Assembly (NCBI RefSeq): GCF_044466355.1
Contig: NZ_JBITMQ010000013.1
Coordinates: 1-64,000, forward strand
Direction: 5' to 3'
From: Actinophytocola sp044466355
GTDB taxonomy: Bacteria > Actinomycetota > Actinomycetes > Mycobacteriales > Pseudonocardiaceae
Length of the DNA stretch: 64,000 nucleotides
In this document: positions 49,720 through 58,113 of the stretch, in pieces
How positions within the stretch are numbered: the first letter of the stretch is position 1
Layout of the letters: the number at the start of each line of letters is the position of its first letter
Program-made: the position numbers and the translations under genes
The notes under the pieces: model-generated
The model's input: the letters and a program-made list of their open reading frames with translations, nothing else
Database searches by the model: none
What the model was told of the DNA's origin: nothing

Positions 49720-50457
49720 TCACCGCACGCGATTCGGTGCGAAACCCTCGGCGTGCAACCAGCGGTCGGCGGCCTTCGCCGCGCGCTTGAGCGCGGAGCG
49801 CTCACCGAGGTAGTCACCGGCGAGCCCGACGACCGGCAGCATGCCCAGCGCGCGGTGGTAGAACCGGCCGTGCGGACGCTTCTCCAGCTCGTCCTGCACG
49901 GCGAGCAGCAGCTTTCCCTGTCGCCACAACCACTTCGCGGCCGACTTCAGCTTTACCTGACGCCCGTCAGGTGGTGCGGGCGGCGCCTCCGGGTCGGGCG
50001 TGGCGGCACCGGCGGCCGGGTCGAGGTCGCGTGCGAACAGGACCGCGGCGAGCAGGCGCACGCGGGTCTCGCGGTCGTCGACGCCGTGCTCACCGGCGAT
50101 GGCGCACAGCAGCAGCCCCTGCCCGGCGGCGCCGAGCACGTCCTGCAGCGGGAGCCGGTCGCCGAGCGCGCCGGCGAGCCCGGTGACCGACGCGGCGAGC
50201 GCGGTGAGCTTGCCGACCCGGTTGACCCACCAGTGCGCGCGTTGCTCGACGTCCATCCGCGCCCAGGACGCGGACCCCGGCCACCGCACCTCCTTGAGGC
50301 GGCGGCGGACCTTGCGCAACAGGTTCTGGTCGACCTCGGTGTCGTCCGGCGCCACGTTCGCGTCGATGTCGCGTAGGCGGGGCAGCACGGGCTCACAGCC
50401 ACGTACGAACGTCCGCAGCACGGACGCCACACGCTCGTCGGTGATGGTGTCGGCCAC
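49720..50457 (-). CDS. Hypothetical protein, EcsC-like helical region
   Basis: A 245-residue protein of unknown function. It has a central region with weakly hydrophobic helices (GKLTALAASVTGLAGALGDR, LGAAGQGLLLCAIAGEHGVD) and a C-terminal half with KSAAKWLWRQGKLLLAVQDE and ALGMLPVVGLAGDYLGERSA. The pattern of amphipathic Gly/Ala-rich helices recalls EcsC-like proteins, but I cannot confirm it. Start GTG 50457. No partner gene; the divergent neighbour is a secreted TNT-domain protein. Confidence 0.55.
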   Translation of the reverse strand: MADTITDERVASVLRTFVRGCEPVLPRLRDIDANVAPDDTEVDQNLLRKVRRRLKEVRWPGSASWARMDVEQRAHWWVNRVGKLTALAASVTGLAGALGDRLPLQDVLGAAGQGLLLCAIAGEHGVDDRETRVRLLAAVLFARDLDPAAGAATPDPEAPPAPPDGRQVKLKSAAKWLWRQGKLLLAVQDELEKRPHGRFYHRALGMLPVVGLAGDYLGERSALKRAAKAADRWLHAEGFAPNRVR

Positions 50458-50574
50458 GCGCAGTGTGTACCCCGGATCTCCGCCGCGAACCACTCGCCTC
50501 ACCGGTTGACACCGCGACTCGATCGGGTGGCTGCCGTTCCGCCGCGGGCTGATCACCTGGCAGCGTCGAGGGCC

Positions 50575-51216
50575 ATGAGAAGAATCGCCGCGCTGCTCGC
50601 GGGTCTGCTGACGTTGACGTTCGTACTGGCTCCGCCCGCGCAGGCGGCGCCCGTGTCGCTCACCGAATGCTCGGCCGAGCTGTACGCGGGGGACGCCCGC
50701 CTCGGTCCGGCCGAACTGCCGAAGCTCGGCGCCGTGGGGGTCCAGTTGGTCGGGTACAGCCGCACCGGTCACCGCTCGGTCGACGTGTTCCTCGACCGCT
50801 ACTACGACGAGGACGCGGGCAGCTGGCGCTACCCACCCGACGACGGTTACGCCACCGGCCCGGACGGCGCGCCCGTGAAGTGGGTGCAGACGCTGGCGAG
50901 TGGCTGGCTCATCGACCGGTACGGCAGCGAGTACGGCGCGTTCCTCGCCCCGGCCGGCCTGCCGTACACGACGCGTTCGATCCCGCCGTCGAACCTCGTC
51001 GGCACCCCGGCGGCGGGCTGCAACTACTACCGCTACCAGGTGCTGCGCCCGTTCGACGTGCAGGCGGGCCCGATCGCGCCGTGGTTCTTCCAGACCGGCG
51101 GCGGGCTGCAGTACCAGCTGTCGGGTGCGCTGGTGCCGGGCGCGCCGGACCGGTTGTCGGTGAGGTGGCTGGTGGACAACGGCTATCTGGGGCGCGTGTC
51201 GTCGCCGTCGACGTAG
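50575..51216 (+). CDS. Secreted TNT-domain protein (NAD+ glycohydrolase-like)
   Basis: A 213-residue protein with a signal peptide (MRRIAALLAGLLTLTFVLAP, cleavage near AQA). It is followed by the TNT fold named after the tuberculosis necrotizing toxin: SWRYPPDDGY (about 80-90), LASGWLIDRYGSEYGAFLAP, LPYTTRSIPP and YYRYQVLRPF. TNT enzymes hydrolyse NAD+ and are exported toxins, usually as the C-terminal domain of larger proteins. Here the domain is alone with a Sec signal. ATG 50575. The convergent YchJ gene overlaps its end by 34 bp. No immunity gene is evident next to it. Confidence 0.85.
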   Translation: MRRIAALLAGLLTLTFVLAPPAQAAPVSLTECSAELYAGDARLGPAELPKLGAVGVQLVGYSRTGHRSVDVFLDRYYDEDAGSWRYPPDDGYATGPDGAPVKWVQTLASGWLIDRYGSEYGAFLAPAGLPYTTRSIPPSNLVGTPAAGCNYYRYQVLRPFDVQAGPIAPWFFQTGGGLQYQLSGALVPGAPDRLSVRWLVDNGYLGRVSSPST

Positions 51217-51581
51217 ACCCAGCGCCCGTCGACCTTGGTGAAGCGGCTCAGCTCGTGCAGCACACCGGTGTGGGTGGAGTGCCGGTAGTGGGCGCGGAAC
51301 TCGACCGTGCCCTCGGCGTGCAGCAGCCCACCGCCGGTGGTGCCGAGGATTTCGAGCCGCCACCACTCCTGGGCCGGGTCGAGGCTGAGTCTGTTCGGGC
51401 GCGTGTCCGGGTGCCAGCTGTGCAGGAGGTATTCGGCGTCGCCGGTCACGAAGGCGCTGTAGCGGGACCGCATCAGCGCCTCGGCTGTCGGGGCGGGCGC
51501 GGCACCCGAGTGCACGCGCCCGCAGCACTCGTCATAGGAGAGCGGTGTCCCGCACGGACACCGGTCTGTCGCGTTTGGCAC
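51183..51581 (-). CDS. YchJ-family SEC-C domain protein (UPF0225)
   Basis: A 132-residue protein with an N-terminal SEC-C zinc-binding motif CPCGTPLSYDECCGRVH and the family's NTF2-like body (PTAEALMRSRYSAFVTGDAE, YLLHSWHPDTRP, GTVEFRAHYR, HELSRFTKVDGRWVYVDGD). Members are common but without proven function. GTG 51581 opens the protein just before the zinc motif. It overlaps the convergent TNT gene. Confidence 0.92.
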   Translation of the reverse strand: MPNATDRCPCGTPLSYDECCGRVHSGAAPAPTAEALMRSRYSAFVTGDAEYLLHSWHPDTRPNRLSLDPAQEWWRLEILGTTGGGLLHAEGTVEFRAHYRHSTHTGVLHELSRFTKVDGRWVYVDGDDTRPR

Positions 51582-51636
51582 CTGCCCATTGTGCTGCGTC
51601 CCACCATCGGGTGACGGACACCGGGTCATGCCCCCG

Positions 51637-52680
51637 TCATGCCACGGCGGCGGAAATGCCCAGCAACCGGCGGATCTCCCGCACGGCGGTGCGCCCGGCG
51701 CGGTTCGCGCCGACCGTGCTCGCGGACGGCCCGTACCCCACAAGGTGCAGCCGCGGCTCGGCCACGACCCGGGTGCCGTCCATGACGATGCCGCCACCCG
51801 GCCCACGCAACCCGAGCGGCGCGAGGTGGTCGAGTGCGGCGCGCCACCCGGTGCACCAGAGGATCACGTCGACGTCGAGCGTCGTGCCGTCGGCCCACGC
51901 GACCCCCCGTGTCACCAGTCGGTCGAACATGGGCCGCCGCCGCAGCAGCCCTCTGTCCCGCGCGGCGACGACCTCGGGCGTGAGCGACAGCTCGGTCGCG
52001 GCGACCACGCTCTCGGGCGGCAGCCCGGCCCGCACCCGCTCGTCCACCCGGGCGATGATCTCCCGGCCGTACTCGTGGGTGAACGGTTCGGTGCGGAACT
52101 CGGGCGGTCGGCGGGTGACCCAGAACGTGTCGGCCACCTCGGCGAGCTCGAGCTGGATCTGCACGGCGGAGGTGCCGCCACCCACGACCAGCACCCGCTT
52201 GCCGGCGAACTCGTCCGGACCGAGGTAGTCGGCGGTGTGGAGTTGCCTGCCGTGGAAGCGGCCGGGGTAGTGCGGCCAGAAGGGACGGGTCCAGGTACCG
52301 GTCGCGTTGATCATCGCCCGCGCCACCCAGTCGCCGTCGCCCGTCTCGACACGGAGGCGTTCGCCGACGTCCCGAACAGCGGACACGGTCACGGGCCGCT
52401 GGACGTCGAGGTCGAACGCACGCTCGTAGGCGGCGAAGTAGGCGGGCACGGCGGTGGCCGCCTGTTCGGCCGGGTCGGGCGGGTCGAAACGCATGCCGGG
52501 CAGATCGAAGATCCCGTGCACGGTCGCCATCCGCAACGACGGCCACCGGTGCTGCCAGGCCCCACCGGCCGCGGCGTTCTGGTCGAGCACGACGAAGTCC
52601 ATCCCGGCGCGCCGCAGGAAGTACGCGCTGGACAACCCGGCCTGCCCGGCCCCGACCACCACGACGTCCGTCTCCCACAT
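51637..52680 (-). CDS. Flavin-containing monooxygenase-type FAD/NAD(P) oxidoreductase
   Basis: A 347-residue enzyme with an N-terminal FAD site (VVVVGAGQAGLSSAYFLRRA), a second Rossmann motif for NADPH (VLVVGGGTSAVQIQLELAE) and an intervening FMO-like fingerprint RFHGRQLHTADY. VILWCTGWRAALDHL is the late ATG-type motif. It probably hydroxylates or N/S-oxidises a small molecule. ATG 52680 precedes the first motif closely. It stands alone; the divergent neighbour is a 45-residue membrane peptide. Substrate unknown. Confidence 0.9.
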   Translation of the reverse strand: MWETDVVVVGAGQAGLSSAYFLRRAGMDFVVLDQNAAAGGAWQHRWPSLRMATVHGIFDLPGMRFDPPDPAEQAATAVPAYFAAYERAFDLDVQRPVTVSAVRDVGERLRVETGDGDWVARAMINATGTWTRPFWPHYPGRFHGRQLHTADYLGPDEFAGKRVLVVGGGTSAVQIQLELAEVADTFWVTRRPPEFRTEPFTHEYGREIIARVDERVRAGLPPESVVAATELSLTPEVVAARDRGLLRRRPMFDRLVTRGVAWADGTTLDVDVILWCTGWRAALDHLAPLGLRGPGGGIVMDGTRVVAEPRLHLVGYGPSASTVGANRAGRTAVREIRRLLGISAAVA

Positions 52681-52805
52681 GCCACGTACAACATCGACAG
52701 CAGCCAGGACATTTCCCGACAGAACCCCAACGCCCGACACGATGCGTTCTCGTCGAGTAGGGTGCCCAATCGCAGCCGGCACAACGGAAACGGCGGAATG
52801 ACCTC

Positions 52806-52943
52806 ATGGTCGCACTGACCATCACGATCGGTGCCGCGGTACTGGTCGTGCTCGTGGTCGCGGGTGTCCGTGCGCTCCGGCGGGCGTCCCGGAAGATCGA
52901 CGAGATCCTCCGCGACGAGCTGGAGCCCCCTGACGAGGACTGA
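52806..52943 (+). CDS. 45-aa single-pass membrane peptide
   Basis: From ATG 52806 the peptide has one strong membrane helix (LTITIGAAVLVVLVVAGVRA), then RRASRKIDEILRDELEPPDED. The codon bias is that of a real gene. It lies 35 bp before the 6-phosphogluconate dehydrogenase start and may share its mRNA. No family is assigned. Confidence 0.6.
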   Translation: MVALTITIGAAVLVVLVVAGVRALRRASRKIDEILRDELEPPDED

Positions 52944-52978
52944 TGCGTCACGGAGCGTGCTGCGGCAGAGTGTGCACC

Positions 52979-54409
52979 ATGGCAACTCAGGCACAGATCG
53001 GTGTCACCGGGCTCGCGGTCATGGGCCGCAACCTGGCCCGCAACCTCGCGCGGAACGGCTTCTCCGTCGCGCTGCACAACCGCACGCCCGCCCGTACCCG
53101 GTCGCTCGTCGAGGAGCACGGTGACGAGGGCGTTTTCGTGCCGACCGAGTCGGTCGCAGACTTCGTGGCCGCACTGGAGCGGCCGCGGCGCATCGTGATC
53201 ATGGTCAAGGCGGGCGCACCGACCGACGCGGTGATCGAGGAACTGATCCCGCTCCTCGACGAGGGCGACATCGTCATCGACTGCGGCAACGCCCACTTCG
53301 CCGACACGCGCCGCCGCGAGGCCCAGCTGCGCGAGCACGGCCTGCACTTCGTCGGCGCGGGCGTGTCCGGCGGCGAGGAGGGCGCGTTGCTCGGCCCGAG
53401 CATCATGCCGGGCGGCTCCAAGGAGTCCTACGCGACGCTCGGCCCGATGTTCGAGAAGATCGCCGCGCAGGTCGTCGGCACCCCGTGCTGTGTGCACGTC
53501 GGCCCGGACGGTGCCGGTCACTTCGTCAAGATGGTGCACAACGGCATCGAGTACGCCGACATGCAGCTCATCGCCGAGGCGTACCACCTGCTGCGCGACG
53601 GCCTCGGCGCGTCGCCCAAGGAGCTGGCGGAGATCTTCGCCGAGTGGAACTCCGGCGACCTGGAGTCGTTCCTGATCGAGATCACCGCCGAGGTGCTCGC
53701 GCACGTCGACGCCGCGACCGGCAACGCGTTCGTGGACGTCATCGTCGACCAGGCCGAGCAGAAGGGCACCGGCCGCTGGACCGTGCAGACCGCGCTCGAC
53801 CTGGGCGTCCCGGTCACCGGCATCGCCGAGGCCACGTTCGCGCGTGCCCTGTCCGCGCACCCCGAGCAGCGTGCGGCGGCGCGGGCGGCGCTGCCCGGCC
53901 CCGGTTCGGTGCCGCAGGTCGACCGCGAGACGTTCGTCGACGACGTCCGCAAGGCGCTGTACGCGTCGAAGGTCGTCGCGTACGCGCAGGGCTACGACCA
54001 GATGGCCGCCGCCAGCGCGGAGTACGGCTGGGACATCGACCTCGGTGCCATGGCCACGATCTGGCGCGGTGGCTGCATCATCCGCGCCCGGTTCCTCGAC
54101 CGCATCAAGGACGCGTACGACGGCGAGCGGCCGGAGTCGCTGCTGGTCGCGCCGTACTTCCGGGACGCGGTCGCGGAGGGCCAGGAGTCGTGGCGGCGGG
54201 TCGTCGTGCACGCCGCACAGGCCGGGATCCCGACGCCGGGCTTCTCGTCGGCGCTCGCGTACTACGACGCGCTGCGTGCCGAACGGCTGCCCGCCGCGCT
54301 GATCCAGGGCCAGCGTGACTTCTTCGGCGCGCACACGTACAAGCGCGTCGACAAGGACGGCACGTTCCACACCCTGTGGTCCGACGACAGGCGCGAAGTA
54401 GAGGCGTGA
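52979..54409 (+). CDS. gnd: 6-phosphogluconate dehydrogenase, NADP-dependent, decarboxylating
   Basis: A 476-residue enzyme of the long homodimeric class. NADP site GVTGLAVMGRNLARNLARNG, substrate loop GVSGGEEGALLGPSIMPGG, catalytic Lys in GHFVKMVHNGIEYADMQL and the C-terminal GTGRWTVQTALDLGVP. It converts 6-phosphogluconate to ribulose 5-phosphate in the pentose phosphate pathway. ATG 52979 opens just before the NADP motif; an upstream in-frame ATG at 52943 lacks support. A strong terminator follows at 54417. Confidence 0.96.
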   Translation: MATQAQIGVTGLAVMGRNLARNLARNGFSVALHNRTPARTRSLVEEHGDEGVFVPTESVADFVAALERPRRIVIMVKAGAPTDAVIEELIPLLDEGDIVIDCGNAHFADTRRREAQLREHGLHFVGAGVSGGEEGALLGPSIMPGGSKESYATLGPMFEKIAAQVVGTPCCVHVGPDGAGHFVKMVHNGIEYADMQLIAEAYHLLRDGLGASPKELAEIFAEWNSGDLESFLIEITAEVLAHVDAATGNAFVDVIVDQAEQKGTGRWTVQTALDLGVPVTGIAEATFARALSAHPEQRAAARAALPGPGSVPQVDRETFVDDVRKALYASKVVAYAQGYDQMAAASAEYGWDIDLGAMATIWRGGCIIRARFLDRIKDAYDGERPESLLVAPYFRDAVAEGQESWRRVVVHAAQAGIPTPGFSSALAYYDALRAERLPAALIQGQRDFFGAHTYKRVDKDGTFHTLWSDDRREVEA

Positions 54410-54416
54410 TCCAGAC

Positions 54417-54453
54417 CTGCCCCTGTCACCGCTGACCGTGGTGACAGGGGCAG
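54417..54453. terminator. 14-bp perfect hairpin, bidirectional terminator
   Basis: CTGCCCCTGTCACC (54417-54430), 9-nt loop, exact complement 54440-54453. It lies between the convergent gnd stop (54409) and the lipoprotein stop (54460), so it serves both genes. Confidence 0.8.
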
Positions 54454-54459
54454 GAAGAG

Positions 54460-55017
54460 CTAGCCCTGCGGCGGCCGCGGTGGGTACTGGAAGTGCCCGC
54501 CCGGCGGCTGGTACTGGTAGCCAGGAGGCGGCGCGACCGGTGGCGGTGGCCTGCGGCCGCGGTACCACAGGAGCACCATCAGCCCGGCGAAGACCGCCGC
54601 CCCGGCGAGGATCAGGATGATCGTCAGCGCGCTCGACCCGCCGCGGTCCGCGCCGTCCTCGCTCTCCTCGGTGAGTCCGGCGGGGCGGTCGCCGAACTCG
54701 GCCGTCAGGTCCTCCGGCGTCGCGTCCACGAGGATCGCGCCGTTCATGTTGACCACCAGGTGGTCGAACTCGCCCGGGTACTTCTTCCACACGATCTCGG
54801 CGACCTTCTTGCCGTCCTCCTCGGTGGGCACCGCGTCGGGCATCGCGATGCCGATGCTCAGCACGGAGTTGCCGTTGGTCGTGTTGTGGTTGACGGAGGT
54901 CGCGTTGTAACCCGCCGCGTCGAGGTCCTGCTGCAGCTTGCCGAGGTCGGCCAGCGAGGCGCAGCCGGCCAGTGCCAGCACGCAGGCGAGCAGTGCGGCG
55001 AGTGCGACTCTGGCCAT
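54460..55017 (-). CDS. Lipoprotein with C-terminal membrane helix
   Basis: A 185-residue protein: signal with lipobox ALAGC (Cys near 19), then an extracytoplasmic part containing NHNTTNGNSVLSIGIAMPDA. A second hydrophobic helix lies near residues 130-153 (ALTIILILAGAAVFAGLMVLL), with a Pro/Tyr/Gly-rich cytoplasmic tail (GYQYQPPGGHFQYPPRPPQG). Anchoring at both ends is unusual. Function unknown. ATG 55017. The 254 bp upstream contain no supportable gene, only a short Leu-rich frame fragment. Confidence 0.7.
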   Translation of the reverse strand: MARVALAALLACVLALAGCASLADLGKLQQDLDAAGYNATSVNHNTTNGNSVLSIGIAMPDAVPTEEDGKKVAEIVWKKYPGEFDHLVVNMNGAILVDATPEDLTAEFGDRPAGLTEESEDGADRGGSSALTIILILAGAAVFAGLMVLLWYRGRRPPPPVAPPPGYQYQPPGGHFQYPPRPPQG

Positions 55018-55236
55018 CGGACCTCCCCAGGAGCGCGGTGATCGAAGTATGACCGTTTCGCGTCCTGCCCGGCACGTAATTGTTCCAAGTTGCGTGTTCG
55101 TGGCTGGTGACCTGACGTGGCGGCCAGCAGCACGAGCCCGACGTCGAACACGCCGACCAGGTGGTCGGGCGTGCCGGGCCGGTGCCAGGTGGCTCAGTGC
55201 GCCGAACACGGACAGCGCGGTGAAGCGCAGCGCGAG

Positions 55237-55271
55237 TTGAACTCATGCGCATGTGACTATATGTTGTGGTC
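55237..55271 (+). promoter_or_regulatory. Leaderless promoter with palindromic operator before cation exporter
   Basis: TTGAAC (55237-55242), 17-bp spacer, TATGTT (55260-55265). Transcription would start about at the ATG 55272, giving a leaderless mRNA; no ribosome site is present. The spacer holds the palindrome CATGCGCATG (55244-55253), an ideal place for a metal-responsive repressor of ArsR or MerR type. Confidence 0.5.
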
Positions 55272-56183
55272 ATGGGGCACGGACACGGGCACGGGATGCC
55301 CGCGAGCGCCTCCGGCAGGCATGTCGGACGGCTGGCCGCCGCGTTCATCGTGACCGCGGTGTTCATGGTGGTCGAGATCGCGACCGGGATCGCGACCGGT
55401 TCGCTCGCGTTGCTGTCCGACGGTGCCCACATGGTCACCGACGTCCTTGGAATCGGGCTCGCGCTGGCCGCGATCCTGGCCGCCCGGCGGTCGCGCCGGT
55501 CGTCGGCATGGACGTTCGGGCTCTACCGCGCCGAGGTCCTCGCGGCGCTGGCCAACGCGGTGCTGCTGTTCGGGGTCGCCGGGTACGTGCTGTACGAGGC
55601 GGTCATGCGGTTCTCGTCGCCGCCGGAGGTACCCGGGGGGCCCGTGGCCGTGGTCGCCGGGCTCGGGCTGGCGGCCAACGTGGTGGCGTTCCTGCTGTTG
55701 CGTGCCGGTGCGGCGGAGAGCCTCAACCTCCGCGGCGCGTACCTCGAGGTCGTCGCCGACATGGTCGGGTCGGTCGGGGTGCTGGTGTCCGGGCTGGTCA
55801 CGCTGCTGTTCGGGTGGCGGTACGCGGACCCGGTGATCGGTGTCGCCATCGGGTTGTTCGTGCTGCCGCGGACGTGGACGCTCGCCAGGCGGTCGTTGCG
55901 GATCCTGTTCCAGCACGCGCCGGAGCGGGTCGACGTGGACGCGCTGACCGCGGCGCTGGGCAGGCTGCCCGGGGTGGGGGAGGTGCACGACGTGCACGTC
56001 TGGACGCTGACCTCGGGAATGGAGGTCGCCTCCGCCCACCTCACCGTGGGCCCGGACTGCGACCAGTCGGCGATCCTGGCCGCCGCCCGGGAGCTACTGG
56101 CACGCGAGTACCAGCTGGAACACGCGACCCTGCAGGTGGAGTCGGGCACAGCCGCGAAGACCTGCCACGAACTCCAGTGGTAA
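55272..56183 (+). CDS. Cation diffusion facilitator (Zn/Co/Cd efflux)
   Basis: A 303-residue CDF transporter: N-terminal His-rich start (MGHGHGHGMP), six membrane helices and SLALLSDGAHMVTDVLG carrying the H-x-x-x-D metal site of helix 2. RGAYLEVVADMVGSVGVLVS is the helix-5 site, where Glu replaces the more usual His. The C-terminal cytosolic domain (LPGVGEVHDVHVWTLTSGME) follows. It exports divalent metals using the proton gradient. The ATG 55272 or GTG two codons earlier is at the promoter's start point. Tandem hairpins follow the gene. Confidence 0.94.
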   Translation: MGHGHGHGMPASASGRHVGRLAAAFIVTAVFMVVEIATGIATGSLALLSDGAHMVTDVLGIGLALAAILAARRSRRSSAWTFGLYRAEVLAALANAVLLFGVAGYVLYEAVMRFSSPPEVPGGPVAVVAGLGLAANVVAFLLLRAGAAESLNLRGAYLEVVADMVGSVGVLVSGLVTLLFGWRYADPVIGVAIGLFVLPRTWTLARRSLRILFQHAPERVDVDALTAALGRLPGVGEVHDVHVWTLTSGMEVASAHLTVGPDCDQSAILAAARELLAREYQLEHATLQVESGTAAKTCHELQW

Positions 56184-56277
56184 CGCGGACGGCATGTGGC
56201 CGGGCTAAGAGGCCAGAATTGGAAGTTCTTCGGGGGCTGAGGCGCGTTCGGGGTTGGCTGGCCGCGTGACCCGGTTC

Positions 56278-56337
56278 GGTGTCTCGAAAGTGCCCTTCGA
56301 GACACCGGGCATGTCTCGAAAGTGCCCTTCGAGACGT
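56278..56337. repeat. Tandem GTCTCGAA...TTCGAGAC hairpins between convergent genes
   Basis: The first hairpin has an 11-bp stem (56278-56288 with 56296-56306), the second an 8-bp stem (56313-56320 with 56328-56335). Both have the identical loop AGTGCCC. Two degenerate half-copies follow up to about 56400. They occupy the 282-bp gap between the CDF and DUF305 genes and probably terminate both transcripts; the unit may be a genome-wide repeat family. Confidence 0.7.
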
Positions 56338-56465
56338 TCAATGACCCCATGGCGCCCTTCGAGACATCAGCCACGTCCCGAGGGGCACCTTCGAGACATC
56401 GGCGCCGGACCCGCCACGCCGACGTCGCCGCCAACCCCCGAAAGACTTCCGAAACCGACCACTAA

Positions 56466-57143
56466 CTAAGGGAACGGGAGCGGTTGGGCGCCGCGCTCTG
56501 CCAGGTAGCTCTTCATGAGGTCGGTTTCGCTCTGCTGGCTCGCCACGATCTTCTCCGCGAGGTTGCGGACGTAGCCCCGCGCGGCGTGGTCGGCGGCGTA
56601 CTGCGCCATCTCCAGCCCGCCCTCGTGGTGGCGCAGCATGAGCTGGAGGAAGAACACGTCCAGCTCCTTGCCGGTCAGCTTGCGCAGCTTGTTCAGCTCG
56701 TCACTGGTCGCCATGCCCGGCATGCGCTGCACGGCACCCGTGGTCTTGCCGCCCTCACCGTTGCTGTGGGTGTGCGTGCCGCCCTCGCTCATCCACTGCA
56801 TGTACGGCTTGCCCACCGCCGGGAGCTGCGGGTGGCCCCACACGGTCAGCCAGCCCGCCATCTCGCTCGACTGGGCCAGCTGGGTGGACTCCACGTCGAA
56901 CGCGAAACCCTGCAGGATCGGGTCGGACGTGTTGTCACGTTCGATGCCCGCCATCGTGACGGCCTGCAGGTGGTGGACCCGCATGTCCTGCGCGAAGCCG
57001 ACGTCCACCGAGTCGGCGCTCGGTGGGGCGTCCTCGCTGGTGGTGCCCCTGCTGATCAGCATGCCGCCCGCCGCGCCGACCAGCAGCACGGCGACCAGCG
57101 CGGCGATGAGGACGAAAGTGCGGCTCGATGACGAGCTGGGCAT
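56466..57143 (-). CDS. DUF305 membrane-anchored protein
   Basis: A 225-residue protein with an N-terminal membrane anchor (FVLIAALVAVLLVGAAGGMLI). The DUF305 ferritin-like helical domain has VGFAQDMRVHHLQAVTMAGI, FLQLMLRHHEGGLEMAQYAA and VASQQSETDLMKSYL. The paired His and Met residues (MRVHH, MLRHHEGGLEM) suggest copper binding, and the central HTHSNGEGG adds more His. Members are extracytoplasmic and often sit with copper-handling genes. ATG 57143 overlaps the DUF3105 stop by one base, so the two are coupled. Confidence 0.92.
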   Translation of the reverse strand: MPSSSSSRTFVLIAALVAVLLVGAAGGMLISRGTTSEDAPPSADSVDVGFAQDMRVHHLQAVTMAGIERDNTSDPILQGFAFDVESTQLAQSSEMAGWLTVWGHPQLPAVGKPYMQWMSEGGTHTHSNGEGGKTTGAVQRMPGMATSDELNKLRKLTGKELDVFFLQLMLRHHEGGLEMAQYAADHAARGYVRNLAEKIVASQQSETDLMKSYLAERGAQPLPFP

Positions 57144-58024
57144 CACTGGCTGGGTGCGGTCGCGGGCGGAGCCGTCGACGCGCCGGAGGCCGGCGGAGCG
57201 GTGCCGGTCGCGGGCGGCGGGGTCTGCCCGTTCATCTCCTCGTCGGTGGCGTCCGTCGCGCCCTTGCCGTCCATCGTGACCGTGTTCGGGTCGCCCGCCT
57301 TGGGCGCCTCGGCCACGTACGGCGGCGGGTTGGTCACGTCGAAGCCCGTGCCCTGGGCGTCACAGCGGCCGCCCGGCTCCGGGTTCTGGTAGTTGTTCTG
57401 CCGCAACGACGTGATGAACTGGTCGATGCGCTCGTCGGTGGCGCTCGACAGCTTCAGCTGGTGACCCCAGGACTGCAGCGAGATCGGCTTGTCGAGGTTC
57501 GGCCACGGCGACATCAGCATGTACGGCTGGCCCTCGACCTTCGCCTTCAGCGTGTCGAGGTCCTTGCCCTTGACCTGGTCCGGGTTGTAGGCGATCCACA
57601 CCGAGCCGTGCTCGAGGGAGTGGACCAGGTTCTCGGTGCGCACCGGGTTCGGGTAGACCGTGCCGTTGCACTCGGCCCAGGCGTTGTCGTGCGGGCCGCC
57701 GAACGGCGGGCTCTGGTCGTAGGCCACGCGCTGCTCGGCGGTGACGTGCTGAGCGGCCTCGTAGTCCTTGCGGACGACACCCGGGATGTTCTCCGACGGG
57801 TCCTGGTTGTCCTCGGAGACGATCCACTTCTCCTTCGCGTCGATCTCCATGAACGCGTAGGTGAAGACACCGCCCGCCAGCGCGATGATCACGATGATCC
57901 CGACGATCATGCCCCAGGGCTTGGGCTTGCGTGCGGTACCGACGACGGAACGCCGGGCCTTGTTGACGCTGCTGCCTTTGCCCTTGGGCTTGTTCGCGCC
58001 CTTGCTCTTCGTTCCGCTGGCCAT
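57143..58024 (-). CDS. DUF3105 membrane-anchored protein
   Basis: A 293-residue protein: basic N-terminus (KSKGANKPKGKGSSVNKARR), one membrane helix (MIVGIIVIIALAGGVFTYAF), then the DUF3105 domain with SPPFGGPHDNAWAECNGTVY, LVHSLEHGSVWIAYNP and PISLQSWGHQLKL. It ends in a long Ala/Pro/Thr-rich tail. The conserved His and Cys residues lie in the external domain. Its function is unproven; the family often accompanies DUF305 proteins and is thought to be extracytoplasmic. The gene upstream (58114-58821) is a paralogue, so this is a tandem duplication. Confidence 0.93.
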   Translation of the reverse strand: MASGTKSKGANKPKGKGSSVNKARRSVVGTARKPKPWGMIVGIIVIIALAGGVFTYAFMEIDAKEKWIVSEDNQDPSENIPGVVRKDYEAAQHVTAEQRVAYDQSPPFGGPHDNAWAECNGTVYPNPVRTENLVHSLEHGSVWIAYNPDQVKGKDLDTLKAKVEGQPYMLMSPWPNLDKPISLQSWGHQLKLSSATDERIDQFITSLRQNNYQNPEPGGRCDAQGTGFDVTNPPPYVAEAPKAGDPNTVTMDGKGATDATDEEMNGQTPPPATGTAPPASGASTAPPATAPSQ

Positions 58025-58113
58025 CCGGTGCCGGTCCTTGTCTCACTTCTACAGGGAGTCTCCGACCGCCCAGTGTAAGGACACGGTGTCAGGTGGGCGT
58101 CAACGGAGGGTGG

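Noticed and set aside
55060..55250. Leu-rich minus-strand fragments (LRFTALSVFGALSHLAPA and VFDVGLVLLAA in another frame) as a decayed membrane gene
   Set aside because: The two pieces are in different frames and resemble part of a membrane protein, but no start, family motif or adequate length supports a call.
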